Below are positions 23,538 to 35,474 of a stretch of 64,000 nucleotides of DNA, in pieces (position 1 is the stretch's first letter; the number at the start of each line of letters is the position of its first letter). The position numbers and the translations under genes were made by a program. The DNA comes from Symsagittifera roscoffensis (Eukaryota; Xenacoelomorpha; Acoela; Convolutidae). The notes under the pieces are model-generated. The model saw only the letters and a program-made list of their open reading frames with translations, made no database searches and was not told the origin of the DNA. The stretch is taken from contig NC_087065.1 of the NCBI RefSeq assembly GCF_963678635.1, positions 31,748,252 to 31,812,251 on the forward strand, read 5' to 3'.

Positions 23538-23729
23538 CAATATTAGGCATCTTCTCGGCTCCTTTCCATCGTATGGTAACGTGAACTGCCCGACTATGCT
23601 GATTGAACACTTCTCCGCTTGATTTACCAATGTTTCAAGGGAATCTGTGTTTGTACAATCGATTAATGCTTGGAATTGTGAATTTATTTGGGGGAAGTAG
23701 CGCCTGCACAGTTTCCATAATCGGAAACT
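23538..23729 (+). repeat. Dispersed repeat pair, copy 2
   Basis: Partner of 22169-22356; about 15-20% different by eye. Confidence 0.75.
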
Positions 23730-23740
23730 TTTTTCATCAT

Positions 23741-23837
23741 TTGAGATTCCGATTGGTTACATGAAATCCTTTAAAACCAGCCAGTTGCTGAGTAAAAGGA
23801 ACTGAATTCAGTTTTTTAAAAGTCATAATTCGAATTA
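23741..23837 (+). repeat. Short direct repeat, copy 2
   Basis: Partner of 23411-23506, about 330 bases downstream. Confidence 0.6.
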
Positions 23838-25567
23838 GCTGAAAAAAAGGTGCAAATCCTTGAAAAACTTTTTGAGAGAAAAAAAGTTTTCTTCAAAAAT
23901 TATGGTATTATTGGGAAGGTTTTACAAATCGTATTTCAATGAGAAACATTTTTCTGTCCAAAATTTTTCCAATGACTGAATTGGATACCTCTCAAATTTT
24001 CAAAACATATGTTAGCAAAACAAGTGCAGAAGTGGCGGAGTAGTAACGCTGATGGAGATCAGATTATATAAATTTTTGTTGTAAAGGAACACCATTAACT
24101 CAATAAATTTTTCAAAAAACAATTAGAGGAGGCGTGATGAAAGAAGAGTTTTGTCAGATCTTTGACAAATCGTTTTGTTTACACGAGTGGAATCGTTTTG
24201 AATGTTCAATTTTCTAATAACAAACCATTGGAAACACCTATAAAAAAATTGCAGACCCGGAAAATCATAATGTTTTGATTGAATCGAAATGATTGATCGA
24301 TTTTGAATTATTTTTTAGATGGGTTTTCTATTTTTCTGGAGAGCTTTGAAATTTTATATCTGCTAATCCTTTTTTGGGATTATTTATTATCCAAAAAAAT
24401 TACTTCCTAAAGATGGAATGTCAGTTGTGATTGGTTGGAATTATAATGGATAAAATATCCAAAAAAAATGGAGCTAGATTTTATATGATTCAAATTATAT
24501 ATTATGAAATTTCCATTATAGGTAAGGCTTGGAACCAAATGGTTGACTACAAAACCGTTGGAAGCTCCATGAAAAAACGGACGCTTGATTCTATAGGGTC
24601 AATATCCAGCTTTTTTGAAATTCCTTGATAAAGTGAGCTCCATTCTGATTGATTGGTTTATATTTCAGTTACACCAAACAGGATGGAAATCATTCTGATT
24701 TTTTTTAAAACCAATTGCTCAACGTAGATGCATAACTCTTAGATTTACAACAGAAAAACGCTTTGCATCAGTGATCTTACTGCTAGTATAATTAAATTAA
24801 AATTTTTCTAAGAAATTGTAGTTTTTGTATAAACTCGAGTTGATTATTGTCTTTTTTTTCTTCCGAGGAGAATTTAAATCCTGATTTTTGCCCAAAAAAA
24901 TTCATTGAAAAATATATATTTTTTGACTATTTGAATTGACTTTCTCAACCTTTGTTTATTTTCAGCAGAACACAAAATTAAATAATTGTCTATATAAGAG
25001 GTTTAAAATGGCACGTTTTGGATAGATGCTGAATCTAAGATGAAAAGTTTTCAAATAACTTCTTCCGAAACTATGGTTGTTTTCACAATTCTTGCAAGTT
25101 TCTGCATGAGTTCGGTTGATTTGAGCGTCGTTTTGGTGTTCAGAGCACTACATAACACGCCCTGTCTTAAATACACATCTTACTCCATTTTTTAAAGGAA
25201 AAAATGACAAAAACCCCATAATTCTATGCAAATTTTTGTGTCCTTGTCTTAAATTAAAACGTTGTAATAATCAATTTGGTTTTGATTCTACTCTGTACAC
25301 GTAATACAACGTTGGTTTTTCACAATTAGATAAGAAACGAAAAAAAATTGCTCAACACTTGAGATTTGTGAAAAAATTTTCAAGAACTTGAATTTTTTGC
25401 ACAAAAATTTTTGCATCTGTAATTTACGATCAAAAACTCTGAAGCCTTTCCGAAAAAATTGCAAATGTTTTTCCACATTCTTATACATAAAATTTTAAAC
25501 ACCTCCCTTAAGAGTCTTAAGCAATGCTCTGTCGGCAAAATCAGGCACCAAAAGATTTTTGGACTTT
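23838..25567. other. Non-coding AT-rich stretch
   Basis: No gene, RNA or mobile element could be supported. Confidence 0.4.
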
Positions 25568-25725
25568 TTTTGAACCTTACCATCAGACCATTAGAAACGC
25601 TGAAACCTATCATTTAGCTCAATACATTGGGATATCTATTCACTAGGTTAACACATAGGGCGGAGACCGGATAGTATGTAGCCCTTCTTAATTTATGGGG
25701 GTCTGAACATCCCTGGCTGAATAAA
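25568..25725 (+). repeat. Dispersed repeat, copy 2
   Basis: Diverged copy of 7640-7817: CTTACCATC, GAAACC, ACACATAGGG, GACCGGATA, TGTAGCC and TTATGGGGG in the same order. Confidence 0.6.
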
Positions 25726-25729
25726 TCCA

Positions 25730-25905
25730 ACAAATACTCCTCATGGGCTATGACCTCAAATACTCCTCATGGGCTATGGCCCTCCTCACTCATGGGCTAT
25801 AAAAAGCCCAGTAGCTGGCATTAAAAATCAGACAAACATTTTGTGACAGCCAGTAAAAATAATCAAAGATGGATCTCAGGCTGTCTCGTTAATTTGAGTA
25901 AGTTT
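25730..25905 (+). promoter_or_regulatory. Promoter-like cluster with TATA box and splice donor
   Basis: Two close copies of AATACTCCTCATGGGCTATG and a third partial one (about 25733-25800) lead into a TATA-like CTATAAAAAGCC near 25797. About 30 bases later is a plausible start region, then an ATG near 25870 with a seven-codon frame, and GAGTAAGT giving a perfect GTAAGT donor near 25900. It could be the 5' end of a spliced, perhaps non-coding, transcript. No downstream exon could be identified. Confidence 0.3.
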
Positions 25906-26576
25906 TGCCTCTCATTTTTTTAAAATCAAGATTTCTCAATTGGTTGAGATCTCAAAACAACATTTTTCAAACTGACGATAACAGAGGGAAAATAAAAACG
26001 ACAATCGACCTGAAAAATTGAGCTAGGTCTTTGATAAAAAAAGTTTGCATACTATTTGGTTATCTGGAAAGGAAATGTATCATAAGACAACATCTAAGAT
26101 TTTCCCCCAAAAAATGTTTTTAGGACTGATACTATATGTGGCTAATAATCAAAAGTACTTCAGCTAAAGTTATGGTATTTTAGCTTAATTTGTAGTCTTT
26201 TTAGCCAAATGTATAGTACTTTCATCTAAAAACTAGAAAACAACTGCAATGACGGAGTGTCTAAGGCATTGAAAATCCAGTTAAATATGATCTTCTCGTA
26301 TCTTGATTTTGCCTAGGAAACCTTCTCTGAAAAAAATTGGATTTTCGTTGCAAGAAAAATCATTTACCAATCATTCTTTAACTTGAGCTGTGCGGATATC
26401 TGTATATCGATTAAGCAGATTTTTTGTAATGTTCATTCATATAGAATCGGTGATTCTATTGTACTACACGCTTTAGTAACCTGAGCTGAAGATCGGTCAA
26501 TTATTATGTTAAGTAGTACAGCATATAAAAGTTTGAGCACAAAATAGTTCAATTTTTGAAGATTTCATCCCTCCTC

Positions 26577-28870
26577 TTTTAGAAAAAAAACTTGACGAAA
26601 TCGGCGAACCCCTCGCCCCAAAAAAACCGGAACTAAGGAAACTAATGTTATGAAATTAGGTTGAGCGATACTAGAGATGATTTGACGCGGGCATAGAAAA
26701 AACGGGACACCTCAGACCCTTGGGGCAAGTGATAATTGGACCCGGAAGTGTAAATGGCCCTATCAGAACTCGGAAACTAGCGGCGGTATTAGGCTCAAAT
26801 TTTAGTATGTTGTAAGTCTAGCTGAGGGAAGCTTAAGTTTGGAACTCCAGAACCCTAAGACCCCCATTTCCAGTTTTATGCCCTAAGTTAACAAACCCAT
26901 CCCTTGCTTTCGGAGTTCGTTTCTCGGCCTCCAACGAGCGCAGGGAGCTGAAACGTGGACGGATTATTTGAAGTGGCAAGATACATCTTGTGTTATAATT
27001 TGAACTAAATCCAGCGGTTGGACAGGAAGCTAATAGCACTTGAACAAAACACCCATTTAGATCGGAAATAGGCAATTCACGCAAAATAATGGACGCTGGC
27101 ATAATGATTTTAATGCAGAAATTGACATGAGAAACGAACCCCGAAAAAAGCCCCTTGTGGGTGATAACCTTCAGGCGACTCCTTCCGGCGTTATTAACTC
27201 CTTCCGGAAAAAGAGATAATGGACCTTAGAAAGGGGATAATTTGTGAAGTATTAATGAGTTATGGGTGGAACTTGATCGTTAGGACCCCCAAGGGGTACT
27301 GAACCCGAATCTGGAAATTTGAACCCGGTTGACCCCTGGCTGACCTTAAGTTGACCTTTGGGCGTTTTGACTCCAAAAAAGCATAGAAAACCTCGATATT
27401 GATACCGGAAAGTGGCATGCTCCCCAGCCCAACCCCTGAAAATGAGAACGGGTCGCCTTGATAAAAATTGGGAGGATATATATACTGGGAACTAGAGCAG
27501 AAGATGATAGCCATTTAGCTTTTACATTGCAAGCCTTGAGTAGTACAGTTATTTCAAAGTGGATTTGGTAAAAATTGGGTACAGTTTAGCTTGGTGAATG
27601 ATCTTTTGGTAGCAATTCAATTAGACTAAAGAGGAAATTGATAGGAACAATACCGCAGCATGATAATTATGTCTCTTTAATAGTATAAACGGACGGGGAA
27701 TTCACTTGGCTTCCCGGATTTGACTTTTTGGTTTGATTTGGCTTCTAATAGATGAACTACGTTCCCTGCTAGCTTGAAGAATGGGGTTGTTATAGAGTAC
27801 AGATTAAAAAAATTCTAGATGCTCGGAATGAATTAGCTACTTATGAAAAGGATCTCCCCCTACCCTTTGGAAATCGGAACGTCAACGGGATAATTAAATA
27901 AAGACCTTGGGAGGGTCACTGAGTAAACATAGCATGATTTGGAGGTTGAGTTGAATTCGAGTTGAAATGAGCGTGAAAAGATAGATGAAAGAAACCGAAC
28001 TTGGCACGTGGCAGGGATGACAGGGGGAGTTGACAGGGGGAGGGATAAAGTCCTAAAACTTGGGCGGATGGGCGGTTTAAGCGAGTGTCAGGACTGATAG
28101 GGAATGATGTGACTTAACTGAAATCAAAGGTAAAGAAGGATAAGGAATTGGAGGGTACCGGAGAGCTTTAAGAGTCGGAACAATTTTTGCTAGTTAGCCG
28201 AATAGTTGATTTTCAGTAAGAGAGAGAACGATTGAGCAAGCCGAGAGGATTAGTTGGTCCATGGAGGACGCTTTTGCTTTAAACGATGCTAGTTGTGTCT
28301 CACAGTTGTTAGAAAAAAGTCTAGCTGATTTGAACCCGATTTTAGAACCCGGTTGAACTATTTGTGCGAACGAGTTGCGCTTGAACCCGAGTTGCAATTA
28401 GAACCGGGTTGAATTAGTTGTGTGAGCGAGTTGCAATGCTGGAGTAGGCGATTTTTGAATCGATTCAACCGCAAATTGACGAGAGAGTTTACGAAGGGAT
28501 TGATGGGAACGAAACGCGGGCTTCGTTATAGAAGTTATTGAATAGTAGTTAGCGCATTAAGGGCATCGTAAATTGCTTTTGTTTCCTTTGCGATTGAGAA
28601 TTCACTAATTGTGCCCACGATTTGCTGAACTAGCTAGAAACTCAAGAAAAGAGCAGAAAAGAGCATAAACCAAAGGGGGAAGTTGCGTAATCCTTTGATC
28701 GGTCGATTTAGTTTGACCACCAACATAGCCCTTTCGGGATCGTGGATAATATCGTGTCTTAGTGTCCCCCGCTAATACACGGTAAAAAGGGGAGAAACTC
28801 TGCGTCCGCCACAAAAAGTGAAAGCGTGCCTTTAGGAGACGGCTTCCCGGAAGAAATCTACACTTCTAAA
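26577..28870. other. GC-richer island without a recognisable gene
   Basis: Base composition rises well above the AT-rich surroundings and homopolymer runs become rare, then revert near 28870. No ORF exceeds 90 codons (minus-strand ORFs 26833-27102, 27260-27514 and 28605-28814 have no motif). It holds repeats such as ACTCCTTCCGG twice near 27178-27208 and the 34-bp pair listed separately. Possibilities include a degraded mobile element, a non-coding RNA locus or transferred DNA; none is supported by a motif. Confidence 0.45.
28345..28434. repeat. 34-bp direct repeat pair
   Basis: 28345-28378 and 28401-28434 share GAACCCGGTTGAACTA-type sequence ending CGAGTTGC, with a 56-base period. Several more AACCCG words lie nearby. 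Confidence 0.7.
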
Positions 28871-29998
28871 AAGTTTTAATTTATGCCAGCTTTTGTAATA
28901 TTCAAAGTAACTTATGATCAAGTTAGCAAACATGGGATATTTGTGATATTGTTTATACGCTATCAAACTAAAAACTTAAACCCCACTTGAAAATTTGACA
29001 ATCTCTGATTCGGTTGAATAGTTTTTATCACGCGTTTTTGTGAAGTACTTTCTAGGAAACAATTTTATGGGCATCGTTTGAAAAAAAATTTTCGATTGAA
29101 ATTGTGGAATTTGTTTATGATTATATTTTTAGATTATGAGTAGAAACACTGCCCGAGAAAACAAACAAAAAAACAGAAAAGGTTTTTTCATGATTGAAAG
29201 GATATTCTTCTTTCAATCCTTTTTGAAAAAAATTATATAATTTTTTTTTGCTAAAAGAGGCGTCCATATAAAAAATCTTGGCCACTAGAAAGATCCATAG
29301 AAGCACGATTTGTTGTTGTTTTTCGCTTAATCAGACTCTTGAAAATGAGCCGAAGTGACCTAATGGTGTCTTCACTTTCGATTCAGATTTGTTTTCGAAG
29401 AGTTATTAAAGGAACTCAGTAACTAGCTAGCGCTTGAATAAAATTTTTATTTCTACAATTGTCTGAAAGAGAAAAAAATGTTTGGCGTTCCAGTTTTCTT
29501 CATGGAAAAATGGATCAAGAAGCTTATTAGAAAGACTTGAAATTTTTTTATGAGCGCTTCAAAAATGCTGTGTTGCGGCAAAAACTCTTATTCTCTCAAA
29601 CGCTTCTTTTTAGTAACCTAAGACTTTTGGAAAAAGTGATGTTCTTCACGACGCCAAGTTCGGTTTTAGACTTCACAAAAAAGTGGTTTCTCCGGTCGAT
29701 AAATTCTTCAACAGCTGTTTTCAATGATTTTGAGTAAGTACCCAATTGAATCCAATGACAAATAAAGTCGACTAAACTTATGATTTTTCAGTTTGTGGTG
29801 TTCGAAGTCAATAGCATATCAAACATGTTTTTTTATCTATCAATTACGCATTTCTAAACTTGGTTCTGATTTGAGTCGTCAGATTCTGCAGTGTCTCTGG
29901 ATTTAACAAATATACAGAAGAACCAGGGATAAATAAATGTCAGTCCACTTAATTGTCCGTTAGCCCAAATGGAACAAATTTAACGCCTTAGGGTGTTT
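28871..29998. other. Non-coding flank before the subfamily B LTR element
   Basis: No supported gene. A hairpin GATTGAAAG (29192-29200) pairs with CTTTCAATC (29210-29218), with TTTTTTCA and TGAAAAAA extending the stem outside. Confidence 0.45.
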
Positions 29999-30370
29999 TG
30001 GAACCAGATCTAAACTAGTATTTATCATTGGTTATCATTACGATATTTTATCTCTATAAAATGTTAAATATTAACCAATCATACTCCATCAAAATAAGAA
30101 CCTATTTATTTGTAAAGTAGTGAAACTACTTGTAGTTTCAACACCAGAACAATTTGAATTAAACTTAGAATTCAGTTGTTCTCATTCTGGAACTAACTCG
30201 CGTTAACCGGTGTACGCTCGATCTATTGAGACTAGAAGATGTAGGAGAAAGATTAAGATGGGTATTAGACTAAGAAGTTGTACGAATCTATCCGTCCGAA
30301 AATAAGATAGCGTGACGAGCAGACGGTGTACCCTATCTGAAATTACTCTATGAGTACAGTACAATATACA
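29999..30370 (+). repeat. LTR, subfamily B, copy 1
   Basis: 372 bp from TGGAACCAGATC to AATATACA. Its internal palindrome arm has two mismatches (30108-30135). Confidence 0.85.
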
Positions 30371-30852
30371 TAACTCATCTCAATACACCAGCACGACAAC
30401 CTCATCGCCGATATCATTATAATAACTCTAAATACACATCACCATTTTTTCTTAACTTCGCCTATTGTATTAAAGACCCTTACAAGGCACCCTCCGAAAT
30501 TATGACCCCATCACCCAGATGCATATCTTCTGTCCCCTAACCAAACTCCTAAATGTAGACGAATCTCGCCCACAAATTATCCCTCACGAATCCTTCCAGC
30601 CCGTTGAAATCCCAATCATTGAATTTATATTAAAAAAAAAATTGCTATAATCACAAATTATATAATCTTATTCAAAACAAACTGTATGAGCAATCACCTA
30701 ACACTGAAGAACACAACATCATTTAAGCACTCGAATTGCTTTGGCCACTTCTGCAAACTAAACACATCATTCGTTTGCTAGCTAAACTACTAACCTCATC
30801 TGATATCATCCACGATGTTTTCCCCATGATTTCTTCACCGACGAATAAGTAA
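30371..30852 (+). pseudogene. ORF-Y relic of the LTR element, 3' part
   Basis: Matches the minus-strand gene at 40767-41534 and its extension. Recognisable at protein level in shifted frames: a SPFFLNF-type segment near 30440, then YNLIQN, ALELLWPLLQTKHIIR, LAKLLTSSD and IHDVFP, ending with a stop at 30850-30852. One in-frame TAA (near 30722) and several frameshifts. Conservation of amino acids across a diverged subfamily supports ORF-Y as a real former gene. Confidence 0.7.
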
Positions 30853-32419
30853 AATGAATTCAATTTTTCACTAATAAATTCAAACAACACTAACCACTAT
30901 TTTTAATTTTTTTTTTCATAGGCAAAACCATCATTCATCTACAAAACAATAAACAAAAAAAAGAAACTTTTCATCAATTCGTATATTTCTAATAACCTAT
31001 CTAATAATTGAAGCAAAAAAATTCTCCCGTACAAAGCAGTAAATTGATATAAAAATTTTTAACCCAAAGCAGTAAATAATCATACAATTAAAAATAAATT
31101 AATATTTTTAACCCCCAAATCAAGCAGTAATTTTTATAATTTTCAAGTAGTAAATTAATACAAATTGTTCATAAATTGCAGATAGCAGTACTAACCTTTC
31201 TACAGACGCTTCTAGATATTCTCTCGCCCATAATTTCTATCAAAATTCGCATTGCTCGCCCACAAAGAATTGTTTAAAATAATGAATTTAAGTTTCAACT
31301 TTCACTGAAAACAACTCTAACAAGCTTTAACACGTTTCAAATTTTCCTTTAACCCTGTTGGAAAGGAATTATATAATAATCCAAACTAACCAAAGCAAGC
31401 TTACTAAACACCATAAACCACAACCTAGCAGCATGACCAAGAAAAGAAAACCCCCGGTACCCAAACTGGATTAACACCAGCTTAGAACTAGATAAATTCT
31501 TCTTTTGAAGACTACTTTTAAGTCTGAACACAAAATAAAAAAACACCAAACAGTCGAAAGACAAACCCAAAACAAACAATTTGATTTTTGAGAAAAAGAC
31601 ATAACTAACAAAATAAAAGAAAACACTTATGATAAAAAATTAGCATGAAAGGTTGAACTAAAACAGGACCCTCAAAATGAGAGCACGAAACTATACCCTT
31701 ACTTCTGGCCTAACCCAACCGAAGAGGACGTCCTGAGCATGTTGTATAGCCGGCCTCACTCACCGTGCTACATCCACGCTTTGTGAGACCCACGACACTG
31801 TTTTTGACGGGAGTTACTCAAGTGAGAGTAGCTCTTGAAAATAACCGAACTGAATAATAACGCTTTTGCGATAAAAACTAATACAAGATCATGACTAAAA
31901 AACAAGATTAACAAAGTTTTATATATGTAAATAATACAATGCAATATATAGATAGTAAACAGCCCAAAAGCGAGCAGCAAGGAACTTGACAACCCAATCA
32001 CAATCCAACTACGGAATGGCAAAAACACAACTGACATGCTGCCTACAATCACTACAATCAATGGATCTGAAGTACGACTTGGCATCGCAGCAAAGGAAAC
32101 CCATTGCAAACAGAACAATTGCCATCTCGATGTTCAAGTATACGTACAGATCCAAGTCACCAGGCACTGCCTCCAAAGACGAACAACATGCCGTTCCCAG
32201 ACGAGATTGAGAATAACAATGCTCCTATCTACCAGATCAACACTCATCACAACTGATCAGAATCAAGATACGATCTATCGAAACGATCTTGATGACAACT
32301 CTCCTTCCAAACCAGAAAAAAAGAAAATGCTCGCAAACTCTAAAGAAAAACACCACCATCCATCCTTCACTACAAAAAAGAACATTGGAAAATTAAAACT
32401 CTCTAAAACCCCGGATGGG
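30853..32419 (+). other. 3' region of the subfamily B element
   Basis: Homologous, inverted, to 39294-40617. Holds a small frame MFKYTYRSKSPG to PRR (32130-32210) that is partly kept in the other subfamily. Opposite-strand ORFs here are shadows. Confidence 0.6.
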
Positions 32420-33251
32420 TGGAACCAGATCAAATTTAGTATTTATCATTGGTTTTTATTATGATATTTTATACCTATAAAATATTGAGTACTAATTAAT
32501 TATACTCCATCAAACTAAAATTATATTTATTTGTTAAGTGTTGAAACTACTTGTAGTTTCAACACCAGAACATTTTGAATTGAACTTAGAATACAGTTGT
32601 TCTCATTCTGGAACTAACTCGCGTAAACCGGTGTACACTAGATCTATTGAGACTACGAGATGTAAGAGTAGAATTAAGTTTGGTATTAGACTAAGAAGTT
32701 GCAAGAATTTATCCGGCGGAAAATAAGGTAGCGTGACGAGCAGACGGTGTACCCTATCTGAAATAACTCTGTGAGAACAGTACAAAATACAAAAATCAGT
32801 TTTATCACTTTTCGTTCGAATCCATAAGAGTTTTGATCTGAAAAACTCAAGAGTTTTATAATCCCTATTATTTCATTACATGCCGATTGAACTCAGCAGA
32901 TCATTGGTCTAACAGATCATTTGGATTTTTTGTTAGATTTTAGATTTCAATGCAAAAAGGTTACATGGCTATGGAATTCAGATTGCAAACTATGGTTTAT
33001 CAAAAAATCCAAATACAGGAAAATGCAAGTAACACAGAATGCAAACTCATCTTATTCACTTGAAATTACACTAAAAATCAAAAATTACATGCAGTTTTTT
33101 CTCGACACTGAGAAATTTTTTTACAGAAATATTTTCAAATAAAAGAATCAAAACTAAAAATGCTCTAACATGATATACCACTCAACCGATTCCGATCATT
33201 CATGGTTGTACTTAATTTTGCATGAAAATTTAAACACAACCAAAATTAAAG
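31385..33251 (+). repeat. 1.87-kb tandem duplication, copy 1
   Basis: Contains the end of the 3' region, LTR copy 2 and about 460 bases of flank. Repeated immediately at 33252-35117 with an offset of about 1865. Confidence 0.85.
32420..32791 (+). repeat. LTR, subfamily B, copy 2
   Basis: 372 bp, TGGAACC to AAAATACA. Carries the perfect palindrome at 32538-32565. Preceded by CCCCGGATGGG, the likely primer site for plus-strand synthesis. Confidence 0.9.
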
Positions 33252-35117
33252 ACTAACCAACGCAAGCTTACTAAACACCATAAACCACAACCTAGCAGCA
33301 TGACCAAGAAAAGAAAACCTGCAGTACCCAAACTGGATTAACACCAGCTTAGAACTAGATAAATTATTCTTTTGAAGACTAATTTTAAGTCTGAACACAA
33401 AATAAAAAAAACACCAAACAGTCGAAAGACAAACCCATAACAAACAATTTGATTTTTGAGAAAAAGACATAACTATCAAAATAAAAGAAAACACTAATGA
33501 TAAAAAATTAGCATGAAAGGTTGAACTAAAACAGGACCCTCAAAATGAGAGCACGAAATTATACCCTTACTTCTGGCCTAACCCAACAGAAGAGGACGTC
33601 CTGAGCATGTTCTATAGCCGGCCTCACTCACCGTGCTACATCCACGCTTTGTGAGACCCACGACACTGTTTTTGACGGGAGTTACTCAAGTGTGAGTAGC
33701 TCTTAAAAATAACCGAACTGAAAAATAACGCTTTTGCGAAAAAAACTAATACAAGATCATGACTAAAAAACAAGATTAATAAAGTTTTATATATGTAAAT
33801 AATACAATGCAATATATAGATAGTATACAGCCCAAAGACGAGCAGCAAGGAACTTGACAACCCAATCACAATCCAACTACGGAATGGCAAAAACCCAACT
33901 GACATGCTGCCTGCAATCACTACAATCAATAGATCTGAAGTACGACTTGGCATCGCAGCAAAAGAAACCCATTGCAAACAGAAAAATGGCCATCTCGATG
34001 TTCAAGTAAACGTACAGATCCAAGTCACCAGGCACTTTCTCCAAAGACGAACAACATGCCGTTCCCAGACGAGATTGAGAATAACAATGTTCCTAACTAC
34101 CAGATCAACACTCATCACAACTGATCAGAATCAAGATACGATCTACCGAAACGATCGTGATGACAACTCTCCTTCCAAACCAGAAAAAAAAATGCTCGCA
34201 AACTCTAAAGAAAAACACCACCATCCATCCTTCACTACAAAAAAGAACATTGGAAAATTAAAACTCTCTAAACACCGGATGGGTGGAACCAGATCTAATT
34301 TAGTATTTATCATTGTTTTTTTCTATGATGTTTTATACCTATAAAATATTGAATACTAATTAATCATACTCCACCAAACTAAAAACATATTTATTTGTTA
34401 AGTGTTGAAACTACTTGTAGTTTCAACACCAGAACAATTTGAATTGAACTTAGAATGCAGTTGTTCTCATTCTGGAACTAACTCGCGTAAACCGGTGTAC
34501 ACTAGATCTATTGAGACTACAAGATAAAAGAGTTGAATTAAGATTGGTATTAGACTAAGAAGTTGCAAGAATTTATCCGGCGGAAAATAAGATAGCGTGA
34601 CGAGCAGACGGTGTACCCTATCTGAAATAACTCTGTGAGTGCAGTACAATATACATTAATCAGTTTTATCACTTTTCGTTCGAATCCATAAGAGTTTTGA
34701 TCTGAAATTTTTCAAGAGTTTTATAATCCCTATTATTTCATTACATGCCGATTGAACTCAGCAGATCATTAGTCTAACAGATCATTTGGATTTTCTGTTA
34801 GAATTTAGATTTCAATGCAAAAAGGTTACATGGCTATGGAATTCAGATTGCAAACTATGCTTTATCAAAAAATCCAAATACAGAAAAATGCAAGTAACAC
34901 AGAATGCAAACTCATCTTATTCACTTGACATTACACTAACAATCAAAAATTTCATGCAGTTTTTTCTCGACGCTGAGAATTTTTTTATAGAAAATTTTTC
35001 AAATAAAAGAATCAAAAGTAAAAATGCTCTAACATGATATACCACTCAACCGATTCCGATCATTCATTGTTGTACTTAATTTTGCGTGAAAATTTAAACA
35101 CAGCCAAATACAAAGTT
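33252..35117 (+). repeat. 1.87-kb tandem duplication, copy 2
   Basis: Same order as 31385-33251, including flank beyond the LTR, so this was a DNA duplication rather than a second insertion. The small MFKY frame is stopped here after three codons (near 33998). Confidence 0.85.
34284..34655 (+). repeat. LTR, subfamily B, copy 3
   Basis: 372 bp, TGGAACC to TATACA. Perfect palindrome at 34402-34429. Confidence 0.9.
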
Positions 35118-35404
35118 ACTCCACAATTTTAATGTTCGGACTCAATTTTTCTCCACACTGAGAAAAGTTTTTGGAAGTTTTTGAGTTTCGCTTGAATCTC
35201 GACTGAAATGGCTTTAATATGTCCGATGATTAAACCCAGTCCGATGGTGGTACCTGATTTTGAGTGGAAAACAAAAAAAAAGAAAACTTAAATCACACCT
35301 GAATACAAAATTGCTCCTCATTTTCAATAGTCGGAACAACACGGACAGCCGATTTCTGTGCAAGTAGCATAGAATGTTCCGAACATATTCTCAAAATAAA
35401 AAGG

Positions 35405-35474
<70 letters not shown>

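Larger units (their letters stand above)
29999..32791 (+). mobile_element. Internally deleted LTR retroelement, subfamily B
   Basis: Two 372-bp LTRs flank only the 3' end of an element: the tail of accessory gene ORF-Y (30371-30852) and the 3' region. The gag, pol and env genes are absent. The LTR runs straight into the ORF-Y piece near 30371, so the 5' leader and genes were removed by one deletion or recombination. No target duplication is visible (TGTTT left, AAAAT right), which fits recombination rather than simple insertion. Confidence 0.8.

Noticed and set aside
28605-28870. 5S rRNA or spliceosomal RNA in the GC-rich tail
   Set aside because: No match to conserved landmarks of 5S, U1, U2, U4, U5, U6 or SRP RNA that I know.
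31768-32118. Membrane-rich minus-strand ORF (also 33636-33977)
   Set aside because: Antisense to the element's 3' region; the equivalent frame in subfamily A is stopped, so it is not conserved.
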